From: Corynebacterium urinipleomorphum
Lineage (GTDB): Bacteria > Actinomycetota > Actinomycetes > Mycobacteriales > Mycobacteriaceae
NCBI RefSeq assembly: GCF_900155535.1
Contig: NZ_LT706965.1
Coordinates: 431,536-495,535, forward strand
DNA: 64,000 nucleotides
Reading direction: 5' to 3'
A program made the translations under genes and the position numbers. Of the stretch, positions 1 through 9,213 are shown in pieces; positions within the stretch are counted from its first letter, which is position 1, and each line of letters starts with the position of its first letter. The notes beneath the pieces were generated by a model. That model searched no databases. It was not told where the DNA came from and saw nothing but the letters and a program-made list of their open reading frames with translations.

Positions 1-380
1 GCGACGCGCTCGGCTGCCTGGCGCAGGACGAGGTCGCCCGCCGCGTCGTACACCATCGCGCTGTACGCGTCCGGCACCTCCGGCGACGAGTATTCCGGGT
101 GAGCATGGTCGACGTAGAACCGCGCCCCGTTCGACGTGACCACGTTGGCCACACCGATCGCGTTCGGCGCGACGACCGGGACCGTCTGGTAGCGCTTGAG
201 GTCGAAGCCGCGGCTGTCCTTCAGCGGGTGCTCGTCCTGGTAATCCCACCTCGCCCGGGCCGCGGTGTTCATCGCGGCGTACGCCACCACCGCGTGCGTC
301 GAGCTCACGATCGGGCTCAACGACATGTCCTCAGGTGTGGTGATGCCGTACTCGGTCTCCGTGCCCATGAAACGCGTCAT
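1..380 (-). CDS. dop: Deamidase/depupylase Dop, N-terminal part (gene runs off the window)
   Basis: Dop deamidates the C-terminal Gln of Pup and removes Pup from tagged proteins. Only about 126 N-terminal residues lie in the window. The start reads MTRFMGTETEYG, matching the family opening (M-x-R-x-x-G-T-E-x-E-Y-G) whose glutamates bind Mg-ATP. Further conserved blocks are a WDY segment, a RGFDL segment and FYVDHAHPEYSSPE near residue 90, typical of Dop and the related ligase PafA. The first ATG (378-380) fits the family better than the internal ATG at 366-368. pdxS lies 50 bp upstream on the same strand. Dop is preferred over PafA because of the GTETEYG opening and the alanine-rich helix that follows; the C-terminal half would settle it. 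Confidence 0.88.
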   Translation of the reverse strand, partial: MTRFMGTETEYGITTPEDMSLSPIVSSTHAVVAYAAMNTAARARWDYQDEHPLKDSRGFDLKRYQTVPVVAPNAIGVANVVTSNGARFYVDHAHPEYSSPEVPDAYSAMVYDAAGDLVLRQAAERV

Positions 381-430
381 GGGCTCAAGCTTATCGGCCT
401 ACCGCGGGTCCGCGGCCTCGGGTCAGATGC

Positions 431-1321
431 TTACCAGCCGCGCTCCGCGAGGCGGTGCGGCGCCGGTAGATCCGCCACGTTGATGCCCACCATCGCTTCG
501 CCGAGACCCCGGGAGGCCTCCGTCACAGCGGCGATGTCGTCGTAGTTCTTCGTCGCCTTAACCACGGCTGCCGCGCGGGCCTCCGGGTTGCCCGACTTGA
601 AAATGCCGGAGCCGACGAACACGCCGTCCGCGCCCAGCTGCATCATCAGCGCCGCGTCCGCCGGAGTGGCAACTCCGCCCGCAACGAACAGCGGGACGGG
701 AAGACGGCCGTGCTCGGCAGCGGACACGACAAGCTCGTACGGTGCCTGCAGCTCCTTCGCCGCAACATATAGCTCGTCTCGGTTGCCGTTCCACAGCGCC
801 TGCAGGCCCGCGATCTCGCTTGTGATGGTGCGCAGGTGCTTCGTCGCCTCGGAGACGTCGCCGGTGCCGGCCTCGCCCTTCGAGCGGATCATGGCTGCGC
901 CCTCGTTGATCCGGCGGAGTGCCTCGCCGAGGTTCGTCGCGCCGCACACGAACGGCACGTCGAAGGAGCGCTTATCGATGTGGTTGACGTAATCCGCCGG
1001 ACTGAGCACCTCCGACTCGTCGACGTAGTGCACGCCGAGGTGCTGCAGCACCTGTGCCTCCACCGTGTGGCCGATGCGGGCCTTCGCCATCACCGGGATG
1101 TCCACCGCGTCCAAGATCCCCTCGATCAGGTCCGGGTCGGACATGCGCGCCACGCCGCCTTGCGCGCGGATGTCCGCAGGCACACGCTCGAGAGCCATCA
1201 CCGCGACGGCACCGGCATCCGCTGCGATTCTCGCCTGCTCGGGCGTGACCACATCCATGATCACTCCGCCTTTGAAGGTGTCGGTCAATTCTGCCTTGCT
1301 CAACTGTGTCGAAAACGTCAT
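431..1321 (-). CDS. pdxS: Pyridoxal 5'-phosphate synthase lyase subunit PdxS
   Basis: PdxS condenses ribose 5-phosphate, glyceraldehyde 3-phosphate and ammonia to PLP. The 296-residue product has the normal length and all core motifs: [12 protein letters not shown] near the N-terminus, [20 protein letters not shown], the lysine of VMAKARIGH that attacks the pentose, [11 protein letters not shown] (second catalytic lysine and phosphate loop), and [12 protein letters not shown] followed by [10 protein letters not shown]. The ATG at 1321 is chosen because [14 protein letters not shown] is the usual PdxS opening; the frame stays open upstream but would cross into the divergent gene. The glutaminase partner PdxT, normally next to pdxS, is absent: dop follows after 50 bp. 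Divergent from pdxR, its likely activator. Confidence 0.95.
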   Translation of the reverse strand: MTFSTQLSKAELTDTFKGGVIMDVVTPEQARIAADAGAVAVMALERVPADIRAQGGVARMSDPDLIEGILDAVDIPVMAKARIGHTVEAQVLQHLGVHYVDESEVLSPADYVNHIDKRSFDVPFVCGATNLGEALRRINEGAAMIRSKGEAGTGDVSEATKHLRTITSEIAGLQALWNGNRDELYVAAKELQAPYELVVSAAEHGRLPVPLFVAGGVATPADAALMMQLGADGVFVGSGIFKSGNPEARAAAVVKATKNYDDIAAVTEASRGLGEAMVGINVADLPAPHRLAERGW

Positions 1322-1393
1322 GCGGTCCAGCTTCGCCCGCCTACTGGTAGATTCCAAGGGCCAGCAGTCCACTATTTTCTTAGACCAGTTGCC
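1322..1393. promoter_or_regulatory. Divergent pdxS/pdxR control region
   Basis: These 72 bp separate the divergent starts of pdxS and pdxR and must hold both promoters. ACTGGTAG at 1343-1350 and AGACCAGT at 1382-1389 share an inverted ACTGGT/ACCAGT core, and CCAGCAGT lies between them. Spaced repeats of this kind suit a dimeric MocR-type regulator. That they are the PdxR operator is inference. Confidence 0.45.
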
Positions 1394-2782
1394 ATGCTTT
1401 TCGACGTCTCCCGCTCCCTCCCCATCCCCCTCCCCGCCCAAGTCGCCGCTGCCGTGCGCTCAGCGATCTCGACCGGCGCACTGCGGCCCGGTGACGAGGT
1501 ACCTTCCACCCGCGTTCTGGCAGCCCAGGCGGGCGTGTCCCGCGGCACTGTGGTGACCGCGTACGACCAGTTGATCAGCGAGGGATACCTCACCGCCATA
1601 CAGGGCGCCCCGACGCGGGTGAATCCGTCTCTTCCGGCTGTCGTGGAAAAGGAATCGGCACCGGCCGCATCCGCTAGCTGCGTCGTCCGACCGGAGCCGC
1701 GCCGGCGGCCTGTGATCTCGTTGAAACCGTCGTCCGGTCACGCTGGCGCCATCCGTCCCGCTGCGTGGCGGCAGGCGTGGCGCGAGGCGGCTGCTGACCC
1801 CGCGGTCGTCGTTGAACCGACAGGCCAGGAAGCACTCCGGCACGCGATTGCGGAGCACCTGCGCACAGGGCGCGGGATGACAGTGAATGATCAGGATGTC
1901 GTAGTCACTGGCGGGACCCGCGAAGGACTGCTGCTAGCGCTCATGACTCTGAGTCACGGTGGGGTGCTGCGCGTCGGCGTCGAGGATCCCGGCCACCCCG
2001 GATTGCGCAATATCATTCCGCTGGCGGGCCACACGGTCGTACCCTGCGCAGTTGACGACCACGGTGTCGACGTCGGCGAACTGCCCGCCGACCTCGATGC
2101 TCTCATCGTCACTCCTTCTTTCCAGTTCCCCCTCGGAGCCTCGATGCCCGCCGCGCGCCGCACCGCTCTGCTCGAATGGGCGGCGGCGAAGGACACGGTC
2201 ATCGTCGAAGACGACTTCAACGCGGAGCTGCGCTACCGCACCGCACCGCTGCCACCTCTCGCCGCACTTCAGACGGAAGCACGCGTGCTCACGCTCGGCA
2301 CATTTTCAACTCTGCTGAGCAGGTCTGTTGCCGCCGGGTACGTGACAACCAGCTGCGCGCTGGCCGACGAACTGCGCCGCACACGCGCCGCGCTCGGCAT
2401 GCCTGTTTCGGCTGTCACCCAGCTCGCCATCGCACACCTGCTGCGCAACGGCCACGTCCGCCGGAACACGAAGGCGGTGCACAACCGTCTTTCCCGGCGG
2501 CGCGCGGTGATCGAAGCGGACGTCATCCCCCAGCTCACGGGGCGCGGTGCTGTGGTCACCGAAATGGCGGAGGCGAACGGCGTCGATCTCGCAGTCACCT
2601 TCTCCGAGGCTGCCGCCCGCGACGGGTTTGCCCGCCAGCTCGCGGAGCATGGCATCGAAGGCGGGCGTCTCGACGCACTGTGGTCCGGGCGCGACGACGG
2701 TCTCATCCTCAGTTTCGCGCACCTCTCGGACCACGATTTCCAGCGGGTCTGCGTGGTCCTCGGAGAAATCACGCGGCCCTAG
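1394..2782 (+). CDS. pdxR: MocR/PdxR-type regulator (GntR wHTH fused to an aminotransferase-like domain)
   Basis: 462 residues. Residues about 5-75 form a GntR winged helix ([21 protein letters not shown]); the rest is a fold-type I aminotransferase-like effector domain with [18 protein letters not shown] and [12 protein letters not shown]. MocR proteins of this kind activate divergent pdxS(T) when PLP is low, and this gene is divergent from pdxS with a 72 bp gap. Odd point: the PLP Schiff-base lysine, normally in TFSK, is replaced here by TFST, with Thr306 encoded at 2309-2311. The protein may bind PLP non-covalently or sense something else. The ATG at 1394 opens directly with the winged-helix domain. 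Its 3' end converges on ARC with a 5 bp gap. Confidence 0.88.
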   Translation: MLFDVSRSLPIPLPAQVAAAVRSAISTGALRPGDEVPSTRVLAAQAGVSRGTVVTAYDQLISEGYLTAIQGAPTRVNPSLPAVVEKESAPAASASCVVRPEPRRRPVISLKPSSGHAGAIRPAAWRQAWREAAADPAVVVEPTGQEALRHAIAEHLRTGRGMTVNDQDVVVTGGTREGLLLALMTLSHGGVLRVGVEDPGHPGLRNIIPLAGHTVVPCAVDDHGVDVGELPADLDALIVTPSFQFPLGASMPAARRTALLEWAAAKDTVIVEDDFNAELRYRTAPLPPLAALQTEARVLTLGTFSTLLSRSVAAGYVTTSCALADELRRTRAALGMPVSAVTQLAIAHLLRNGHVRRNTKAVHNRLSRRRAVIEADVIPQLTGRGAVVTEMAEANGVDLAVTFSEAAARDGFARQLAEHGIEGGRLDALWSGRDDGLILSFAHLSDHDFQRVCVVLGEITRP

Positions 2783-2787
2783 AGCAG

Positions 2788-4341
2788 CTACAGCACCTCC
2801 GCGGCAACGACGCGTTTGCCGTTGCGTCCCGTGATCCGCGCCCACTCGTCCGGGTTAGACACGTTCGGCATGTCTTCGCTCTCATCCTGCTCGGCCCGCA
2901 CAGCCAGGCGCAGGTGCTCGGCGGTCACGCCGCGGCCGGTGCCGTCGATCTCGTCCTTGATGGCGAGCTTCTTCGCGCGGTCGACGATATTCGCGATCAT
3001 CGCGCCCGACACGAAATCCGCATAGTGCAAGGTCTCCTCGGAGCCGTCCACCAGCGTCAGTTTCACGAACGGGCGGGGGGCGAAGAGCTTGTCGACGGCT
3101 GCGTCGATAAGCACCCCCGTGCTTTCCCCGTGGGGGACGCTGTCGGTCAGGTATCGCGCGAAGATCTCCCGTGCTTCCGTGCGGTCCGGGCGGTCGATGC
3201 GGATCTTGATGTCCAGGCGGCCCGGACGCAGGATCGCCGGATCGATGAGCTCCTCGCGGTTGGTGGCGCCGATGACGATGACGTTGGCGATGTCCTCCAC
3301 ACCGTCGATCTCCGTGAGCAGCTGCGGCACGACCGTCGTCTCCATGTCCGACGACACTCCCGAGCCGCGTGTGCGGAAGATCGACTCCATCTCGTCGAAG
3401 AAAATGATCACAGGGCGACCCTCGCCGGCCAGTTCACGTGCGCGCTCGAAAATCAGGCGGATGCGGCGCTCTGTCTCGCCCACATACTTGTTCAGCAGCT
3501 CCGGGCCCTTGACGTTGAGGAAGTGCGCCTTGCCGCCGTCGCCGATGCGCGCGGACAGCGAATTCGCGACAGCTTTAGCGATCAGCGTCTTGCCGCAGCC
3601 CGGCGGCCCGTACAGCAGCACGCCCTTCGGTGGCTTCAGGTCGTACGTCTTGTACAGCTCCGGGTGTGTGAACGGCAGCTCCACGGAATCCCGGATCGTC
3701 TCGATCTGGGTGCGCAGCCCACCGATGTCGTCGTACGTCACGTCGGGGACCTCTTCGAGTGAGAGCTGGTTGACCTCCGTCTTCGGGATCCGCTCAAACG
3801 CGTAACCCGCCTTCGAGTCGATGAGCAGCGTGTCGCCCGCGCGCGCCTTCTCCTGCAGCGGCTGAGTCAGGTGCACGACCTGCTCCGCGCCCTGCATGTC
3901 CGCGACGATCGCGCGGTCGTGCCCGATGCGCTCTGAAAGCGTGGCCAACTGGCCCGTCTTGGAATATCCGCACGCCTCCACGACGACCGATCCTTCACCG
4001 AGCCGGACCACTCCACCCGGAGTGAGCGTTCCCGGCTCCACCGCGGGCGAGACATGCAGCCGCATCCGGCGCCCCGACGTGAAGACCTCCGCCTCTTTGC
4101 CGCGGCGCGCCGGGCCGAGGTAGATCCCGTACGTGGACGCCGGCTCGCCGAGAGCTTCGACCTGGGCGCTCAAGTCCTGGAGCTTATCGCGGGAGGACTT
4201 CAGCAGCTCAGCCAGCTGCTTGTTGCGCGCGGACAAGGCCCGGTTCTGGACTTTCAGCTCGGCGATGTCTTCGCGATCGCCGCGATTCGTGCTCGCAAGG
4301 CTGTTGGCATCCCTCGTTCCGGGATTCTGTGGGCGGGTCAT
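2788..4341 (-). CDS. arc: AAA ATPase forming ring-shaped complexes (ARC, Mpa homologue)
   Basis: 517 residues. Layout: N-terminal coiled coil (about 22-65), tandem OB folds (about 70-185), then an AAA module with Walker A GPPGCGKT (245-252), Walker [10 protein letters not shown] (about 312-320) and [16 protein letters not shown]. In mycobacteria this ATPase unfolds Pup-tagged proteins for the 20S proteasome. Corynebacteria lack a 20S core and use the ATPase for unfolding alone. In keeping with that, the protein ends in AAEVL rather than the Gln-Tyr-Leu proteasome-docking tail of Mpa. The ATG at 4341 gives the usual short lead into the coiled coil. trmI lies 11 bp upstream on the same strand, as in other mycolata. 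Confidence 0.95.
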   Translation of the reverse strand: MTRPQNPGTRDANSLASTNRGDREDIAELKVQNRALSARNKQLAELLKSSRDKLQDLSAQVEALGEPASTYGIYLGPARRGKEAEVFTSGRRMRLHVSPAVEPGTLTPGGVVRLGEGSVVVEACGYSKTGQLATLSERIGHDRAIVADMQGAEQVVHLTQPLQEKARAGDTLLIDSKAGYAFERIPKTEVNQLSLEEVPDVTYDDIGGLRTQIETIRDSVELPFTHPELYKTYDLKPPKGVLLYGPPGCGKTLIAKAVANSLSARIGDGGKAHFLNVKGPELLNKYVGETERRIRLIFERARELAGEGRPVIIFFDEMESIFRTRGSGVSSDMETTVVPQLLTEIDGVEDIANVIVIGATNREELIDPAILRPGRLDIKIRIDRPDRTEAREIFARYLTDSVPHGESTGVLIDAAVDKLFAPRPFVKLTLVDGSEETLHYADFVSGAMIANIVDRAKKLAIKDEIDGTGRGVTAEHLRLAVRAEQDESEDMPNVSNPDEWARITGRNGKRVVAAEVL

Positions 4342-4352
4342 ACCGTCAAAGC

Positions 4353-5186
4353 CTAACGGCGGGCGCGGCGTTGGGGACGTGGTGGGGTGACGCCGTCGGC
4401 AAGCCGGCGCGTCCAGACGAGGAATGCGGTGTGCGCGTTCATGCGGTGCTCCGGGCGAGTGGCCAACCCCTCGACCTTCCACTCGCGCAGCAACGTTTCC
4501 CACGAGCGCGGCTCAGTGAAGCACTTCGCCTCGCGGATCGTCTCCACAATGTTCATCAGCTGCGGGACGGTGGCCACGTACGTCATGAACACACCGCCCG
4601 GAATCAAGATGTCCTTGACGGTATCGATGAAATTCCACGGCTCCACCATGTCCAGGATGACGCGGTCGACCGGGCCGCCCAGCTCGTCGATGGTGATCTC
4701 GCCGAAATCGCCCAGCTTCGGTGTCCACCACTCCGGCTCCCCGCCGAAGTAGTCGGCGACATTGTCGCGTGCGTAGGCCAAGTGGTCGTCGCGGATCTCG
4801 TAGGAGAACACGTGGCCTTCCGGTCCGACGGCACGCAGCAGCGACATCGTCAGCGCGCCCGATCCGGCGCCGGCCTCGAGAACGCGGGCGCCCATGAAGA
4901 TGTCGCCCTCGACGAGAATCTGGCCGGCGTCCTTCGGGTAGATCACGGCGGCGCCGCGCGGCATGGACAGCACGTGGTCGACGAGCAGGTGGCGGAAGCA
5001 GAGGAAGTCGGCGCCCAGGGTGGACTTGGCCACGGTCCCCTCGTCGACGCCAATGATGTCGTCGTGGCTGACGATCCCCTTGTGCGAGTGGAACTGGCCG
5101 CCCGGGGTGAGCTCAATGGTGAAGTGGCGGCGCTTCGCGTCGGTCAGCTGGACTTTATCGCCAGGTTGGAATGGTCCGGAATACAT
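4353..5186 (-). CDS. trmI: tRNA (adenine-58-N1)-methyltransferase TrmI
   Basis: Class I SAM-dependent methyltransferase of 277 residues that methylates A58 in the tRNA T loop. The N-terminal domain begins [14 protein letters not shown]. The Rossmann SAM-binding motif is [12 protein letters not shown], followed by DNVADYFGG and the catalytic-region [13 protein letters not shown]. The ATG at 5186 is supported by AAGGAG a few bases upstream; the frame is open for another 96 codons but that stretch is not TrmI-like. It sits directly upstream of ARC, the gene order seen in M. tuberculosis and C. glutamicum. Confidence 0.95.
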   Translation of the reverse strand: MYSGPFQPGDKVQLTDAKRRHFTIELTPGGQFHSHKGIVSHDDIIGVDEGTVAKSTLGADFLCFRHLLVDHVLSMPRGAAVIYPKDAGQILVEGDIFMGARVLEAGAGSGALTMSLLRAVGPEGHVFSYEIRDDHLAYARDNVADYFGGEPEWWTPKLGDFGEITIDELGGPVDRVILDMVEPWNFIDTVKDILIPGGVFMTYVATVPQLMNIVETIREAKCFTEPRSWETLLREWKVEGLATRPEHRMNAHTAFLVWTRRLADGVTPPRPQRRARR

Positions 5187-5257
5187 CGGTCTCCTTGGTC
5201 GGTGATGGGCCGTGATGGGAGGTGTGGACGGGGACAGCCGCGGGGTGGAACCGCGGT

Positions 5258-6508
5258 TTAGGAACCTGCAAAGTATGCCGTAAGAGCCTCGGTGAACCAC
5301 ACCTGGTCCTGAATACCCACGAGCTCGCGCGCCGAGTGCATGGACAGCAACGGCACGCCCACGTCGACGGTAGGAATGCCCAGCCTCGTCGCGGAGATCG
5401 GGCCGATCGTCGATCCGCACGGCACGGCGTTGTGCCCGACGAACGTCTGCACAGGGACATTCGCGGCTCGGCACGCACGGATCCAGGCAGCTTCCGTCGC
5501 GGCATCCGAGGCGTAGCGCTGGTTCGCGTTGATCTTCAGCACCGGGCCGCGGTTCATCAGCGGGCGGTGCGTCGGGTCGTGCTTGCCGGGGTAGTTCGGG
5601 TGCACCGCGTGCGCCGCGTCAGCTGAGACAAGAAGGGAATTCGCGTAGACCTCGAGCGGGTCGCCGAGCGCGGCGGCGATCTTGGACAGCACGCGTTCGA
5701 GCAGCGGGCCGCCCGCGCCCGTCGTCGAGGCGGAACCGACCTCCTCGTGGTTGAACGCGGCGAGCACCAGCACGTCGCGGGGCCAGTCGGCTCCGCCAGC
5801 ACCTGTGGCGGCCGCCGCGAGCATCGCCTTCAGCGACGCGTGGACGCTGCTCAGGTTGTCCATGCGCCCGGCGGCAAGAGTGTCGCCGAGCACCTCCGGG
5901 AGCTGAGAATCGGTCGAAATGAGCTCGTGGGACACGATGTCACCTGACTGCACGGGGGCGCCGTCGGGCCCGGTCACTCCGTCGGCGCGGAGCTGCTCGG
6001 CGACGATCTCCAGCAGCGGCCGGTCCACGCCCATGACCGGCTGCATGTGCACCTGGCGGTCGATCTCAGGGACATCGCCCCGGTACAGGTGGATGGCCAA
6101 GTTGGGTACGCGGGCGATGGGAGGGGTGGAAAGGGTGTGGGTGGTGCCGTCGATAAGCGCGACGCGTCCTGCGAAGCGCAACTCGCGGTCGAACCAAGAG
6201 CTCAAGATCGGTCCGCCGTACACCTCGACTGCGAGCTGACGGAAGCCTTCGCGGACGACGTCGGGGTCGGGCTTGAGCATGAGCCCCGGCGAATCCGTGT
6301 GGGAGCCGATGATGCGCATGGCGGCGTTCGGGCGTTCTGGGATCCACCACGCGATCACCGCGCCGCCCTGAAGGAGCACATGCCCGCCCGGTTCGGTGCC
6401 CGTGTCCTCGCGGAAACCCGCGGCCACGAGCTCGTCGCGCACGTTTTCCGCCGCGTGGAACGCGCTCGGGCTCGCCGCCAGGAAGTCTGCGAAATCGCTG
6501 ATCTGCAT
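5258..6508 (-). CDS. M18 family aminopeptidase (aspartyl aminopeptidase-like)
   Basis: 416-residue cytosolic zinc aminopeptidase that removes N-terminal residues, with a preference for acidic ones in characterised relatives. Metal and catalytic motifs are in order: GSHTDSPGL (metal His and Asp), RMDNLSS (bridging Asp), FNHEEVGS (catalytic Glu and metal Glu), SADAAHAVHPNY, and a C-terminal VGVPLLSMHSARE carrying the last metal His. The ATG at 6508 yields the normal N-terminus MQISDFADFLAASPSAFHA. The gene faces away from the RecB-like gene with 27 bp between start codons, so their promoters overlap. It is 71 bp upstream of trmI on the same strand. Confidence 0.94.
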   Translation of the reverse strand: MQISDFADFLAASPSAFHAAENVRDELVAAGFREDTGTEPGGHVLLQGGAVIAWWIPERPNAAMRIIGSHTDSPGLMLKPDPDVVREGFRQLAVEVYGGPILSSWFDRELRFAGRVALIDGTTHTLSTPPIARVPNLAIHLYRGDVPEIDRQVHMQPVMGVDRPLLEIVAEQLRADGVTGPDGAPVQSGDIVSHELISTDSQLPEVLGDTLAAGRMDNLSSVHASLKAMLAAAATGAGGADWPRDVLVLAAFNHEEVGSASTTGAGGPLLERVLSKIAAALGDPLEVYANSLLVSADAAHAVHPNYPGKHDPTHRPLMNRGPVLKINANQRYASDAATEAAWIRACRAANVPVQTFVGHNAVPCGSTIGPISATRLGIPTVDVGVPLLSMHSARELVGIQDQVWFTEALTAYFAGS

Positions 6509-6535
6509 GAGCCCTACTCTATGATGTAGCGCGAT

Positions 6536-7498
6536 ATGACTCCACGATCGCTCGCCCTGTCCCCCTCCCGCGCCAACGACTACCAGCAGTGCCCGCTGAA
6601 GTACCGCCTGCGCGCGATCGACCGGATCCCGGAACCGAAAACAGAGGCGCAAGTCAAGGGCACGCTCGTCCACGCCGTCCTCGAGGCCATGCACGCATGG
6701 CCGCGCGAGCGACGCACGTTCCCCGCCGCCGTCAAGCAGCTCAAACCAGCGTGGGCATCGCTCGTCAGCGAAGACCCATCCGTCGCCGACCCCATCGACG
6801 ACGAGTACCAACTGCTTGTCGACGCCCGCGATCTCCTCCGCGGCTATTTCCACATGGAAAACCCCTTAGGCTTCGACTCCCACGAGCAGGAAATGTACGT
6901 CGACGCCGTCCTGCCCAACGGCGTGCCCGTCCGCGGATTCATCGACCGCGTGGACATCGCCCCAACCGGTGAAGTCCGCGTCGTCGACTACAAGACCGGT
7001 AAGAAACCCCTGCCCCGGTACTCCGCCGAAGCCCAGTTCCAGATGCGGTTCTATGCGCTGGTGTACTGGCGGTTGTTCGGCACCATCCCCCACCAGCTAC
7101 GCCTGATGTACCTGAAGGTGATGGACTCCATGTTCCTCACTCCGTCGCGCGAGGAACTCGAATACTTTGAGCGCGACCTCGGCGACCTGTGGGCCAAGAT
7201 CGAAGCCGACGGCCGCTCTGGCAACTTCCGCCCGAAAACCTCGAAGCTGTGCAACTGGTGCTCGTTCCAGAGCCTCTGCCCCGCCTTCGACGGGACTCCG
7301 CCGCCGTACCCCGGGTGGCCGGGCTCAACCGCTGACGCTGCCGGCGAAGCCGACACCACCGGCGAGGCCGACGCCACCGGTGCTGCTGATGCGCTACGTG
7401 ACCCCAAAGTTTCCGGCACGGCAGCTCAGCCGAACAGCTCGAACGCTGACGTACCGGGCATCGGCGAGGCACCCTCTGGCGAGCACCCCACCGACTAG
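6536..7498 (+). CDS. RecB-family (PD-(D/E)XK) exonuclease with an Fe-S cysteine set
   Basis: 320 residues resembling the nuclease domain of AddB/RecB and Cas4. It starts with LSPSRANDYQQCP, where Cys19 is the first cluster ligand. It continues with GTLVHAVLEAMH (helix with the active-site His), GFIDRVDI (Asp), VRVVDYKTGK (Asp, catalytic Lys) and QMRFYALVYW. Three further cysteines lie in LCNWCSFQSLC near residue 245, giving the four-Cys [4Fe-4S] arrangement of Cas4/AddB nucleases. The last ~60 residues are a low-complexity Gly/Glu/Ala/Asp tail with repeats of the form GEADxTG, probably disordered. Homologues sit next to the aminopeptidase and trmI in actinobacteria; the pathway is not established. 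No cas genes are nearby. Confidence 0.85.
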   Translation: MTPRSLALSPSRANDYQQCPLKYRLRAIDRIPEPKTEAQVKGTLVHAVLEAMHAWPRERRTFPAAVKQLKPAWASLVSEDPSVADPIDDEYQLLVDARDLLRGYFHMENPLGFDSHEQEMYVDAVLPNGVPVRGFIDRVDIAPTGEVRVVDYKTGKKPLPRYSAEAQFQMRFYALVYWRLFGTIPHQLRLMYLKVMDSMFLTPSREELEYFERDLGDLWAKIEADGRSGNFRPKTSKLCNWCSFQSLCPAFDGTPPPYPGWPGSTADAAGEADTTGEADATGAADALRDPKVSGTAAQPNSSNADVPGIGEAPSGEHPTD

Positions 7499-7512
7499 CT
7501 CGGCCGGGCGGT

Positions 7513-9177
7513 TTAGAACAGACCGCTGATCGTTCCGTCCGCGTCGACGTCGATGTTGTTCGCGGCGGGCACCTTGGGCAGACCCGGCATGGTCATGACG
7601 TCGCCGGTGAGCACGACGACGAAACCAGCGCCCGTGCGCGGGAGCAGGCGTTGCACGTGCAGGGTGTGTCCTTCCGGCGCGCCGAGGGCTGTCGGGTCGT
7701 CGGAGAAGGAGTACTGCGTCTTGGAGATGCACACCGGAAGCGTGTCCCACCCGTTGTCCTTCAGCAGCTGCAGGTCGCGTCGGGCGGCGGCGGAGTACTG
7801 GACGTCCTCGGCGCGGTAGATTTCCCGGGCGATTGTCTCGATGGACACCTCGGTGCCAGCTGCGGGATCGTAGAGCTGCTTGGAGGTGCCGTTGCCGAGT
7901 GTGCCCACGAGGGTCTCAGCGAGACCGGTGGCGCCATCGCCGCCCTTGGCCCACACCTCAGCTTCTTCAAGGGCAACGCCGAAATCAGTGGCCCAGTCGC
8001 GCATGAAGTCGCGTTCCGCGTCGGTGTCGGACGTGAAGAGGTTGAGGGCGACCACCGGCTCGACGCCGAATTTCCGCACGTTCTCCACGTGGCGCTCGAG
8101 GTTGACCACGCCTGCACGCAGAGCGTCGACGTTCTCGTCGGTCAGGTCCTGTTTAGCAACGCCGCCGTTGTACTTCAGCGAGCGGATGGTGGCGACGATC
8201 ACGGCACCTGCAACATCGAGGCCACCGTAGCGGGCTTTGATGTCGAAGAATTTCTCGGCGCCAAGATCCGATCCGAATCCGGCCTCAGTGAGAACAATGT
8301 CCGCGCACATCCGCGCAGTTTGCGTTGCGACGAGCGTGTTGCACCCGTGCGCGATGTTCGCGAAGGGGCCGCCGTGAATGAAGGCCGGGGTGCCGCCGAG
8401 AGTCTGCACGAGGTTCGGGTTGATCGCGTCCTTGAGAAGCGCGGCCATCGCGCCCTCGGCATGGAGATCGCCTGCGGTCACAGGTTCTTTGTCGTAGGTC
8501 AGACCGACCGTGATCCGTGCGAGGCGCTCCTTCAGGTCGGCGAGGTCGGTGGCCAGACCCAGAATCGCCATGATCTCGCTGGCGGCGGTGATGGTGAAGC
8601 CGGTTTCAGCGGGTGTTCCGCTTGCCGGGCCGCCCAGGCCGGTGACCACGTTGCGCAGGGAGCGGTCGTTGACGTCGAGGCAGCGCTGCCAGGTAACGCG
8701 GCGGGCGTCGATACGCAATTCGTTGCCTTGCTGGATGTGGTTGTCGATCATCGCGGCGAGCGTGTTGTTCGCGCTCGTGATTGCGTGGAAGTCTCCGGTG
8801 AAGTGGAGGTTGATGTTCTCCATGGGCACGACCTGCGCGTACCCGCCGCCGGCGGCGCCGCCCTTGATGCCCATGACGGGGCCGAGGGACGGCTCGCGAA
8901 GAGCGACGGCTGCCTTGTGGCCGAGCTGCGCGAGCGCGTCAGTGAGACCGATCAGGACGGTCGACTTGCCTTCGCCCGCCGGTGTCGGCGACACGCCGGT
9001 GACGAGCACGAGCTTCGCGTCCGGCTCCCCCTCGAGTGCTGTCACGTCGACTTTGGCCATGGAGCGGCCGTACGGGATGAGTGCGTCGTCCGGGACATCG
9101 GCTTTCGCCGCGATATCCGCGATGGGCTCGAGAGTGTGCGCTTGGGCGATTTCTACGTCAGTCTTCGGGTGCGTCAT
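7513..9177 (-). CDS. fhs: Formate-tetrahydrofolate ligase
   Basis: 554-residue Fhs, the normal length, making 10-formyl-THF from formate, ATP and THF. P-loop TPAGEGKST (about 67-75) is followed by SLGPVMGIKGGAAGGGYAQV, NLHFTGDFHAITSANN, the RRVTWQRCLDVNDR region, the GETGFxITAASE-like segment, and GGxPAFIHGGPFANIAHGCN. Start ATG 9177. It lies 36 bp downstream of the dicarboxylate transporter on the same strand, so aspA, the transporter and fhs may share transcripts. The only functional link suggested is one-carbon supply during anaerobic or fermentative growth, and that is inference. Confidence 0.96.
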   Translation of the reverse strand: MTHPKTDVEIAQAHTLEPIADIAAKADVPDDALIPYGRSMAKVDVTALEGEPDAKLVLVTGVSPTPAGEGKSTVLIGLTDALAQLGHKAAVALREPSLGPVMGIKGGAAGGGYAQVVPMENINLHFTGDFHAITSANNTLAAMIDNHIQQGNELRIDARRVTWQRCLDVNDRSLRNVVTGLGGPASGTPAETGFTITAASEIMAILGLATDLADLKERLARITVGLTYDKEPVTAGDLHAEGAMAALLKDAINPNLVQTLGGTPAFIHGGPFANIAHGCNTLVATQTARMCADIVLTEAGFGSDLGAEKFFDIKARYGGLDVAGAVIVATIRSLKYNGGVAKQDLTDENVDALRAGVVNLERHVENVRKFGVEPVVALNLFTSDTDAERDFMRDWATDFGVALEEAEVWAKGGDGATGLAETLVGTLGNGTSKQLYDPAAGTEVSIETIAREIYRAEDVQYSAAARRDLQLLKDNGWDTLPVCISKTQYSFSDDPTALGAPEGHTLHVQRLLPRTGAGFVVVLTGDVMTMPGLPKVPAANNIDVDADGTISGLF

Positions 9178-9213
9178 ACACCCCAGCCTAGGCGAGGCGT
9201 GCGCCCCGATGGC

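Noticed and set aside
6536-7498. Cas4 and a CRISPR locus
   Set aside because: The nuclease shares the PD-(D/E)XK and cysteine layout of Cas4, but no repeat arrays or cas genes are present anywhere in the window.
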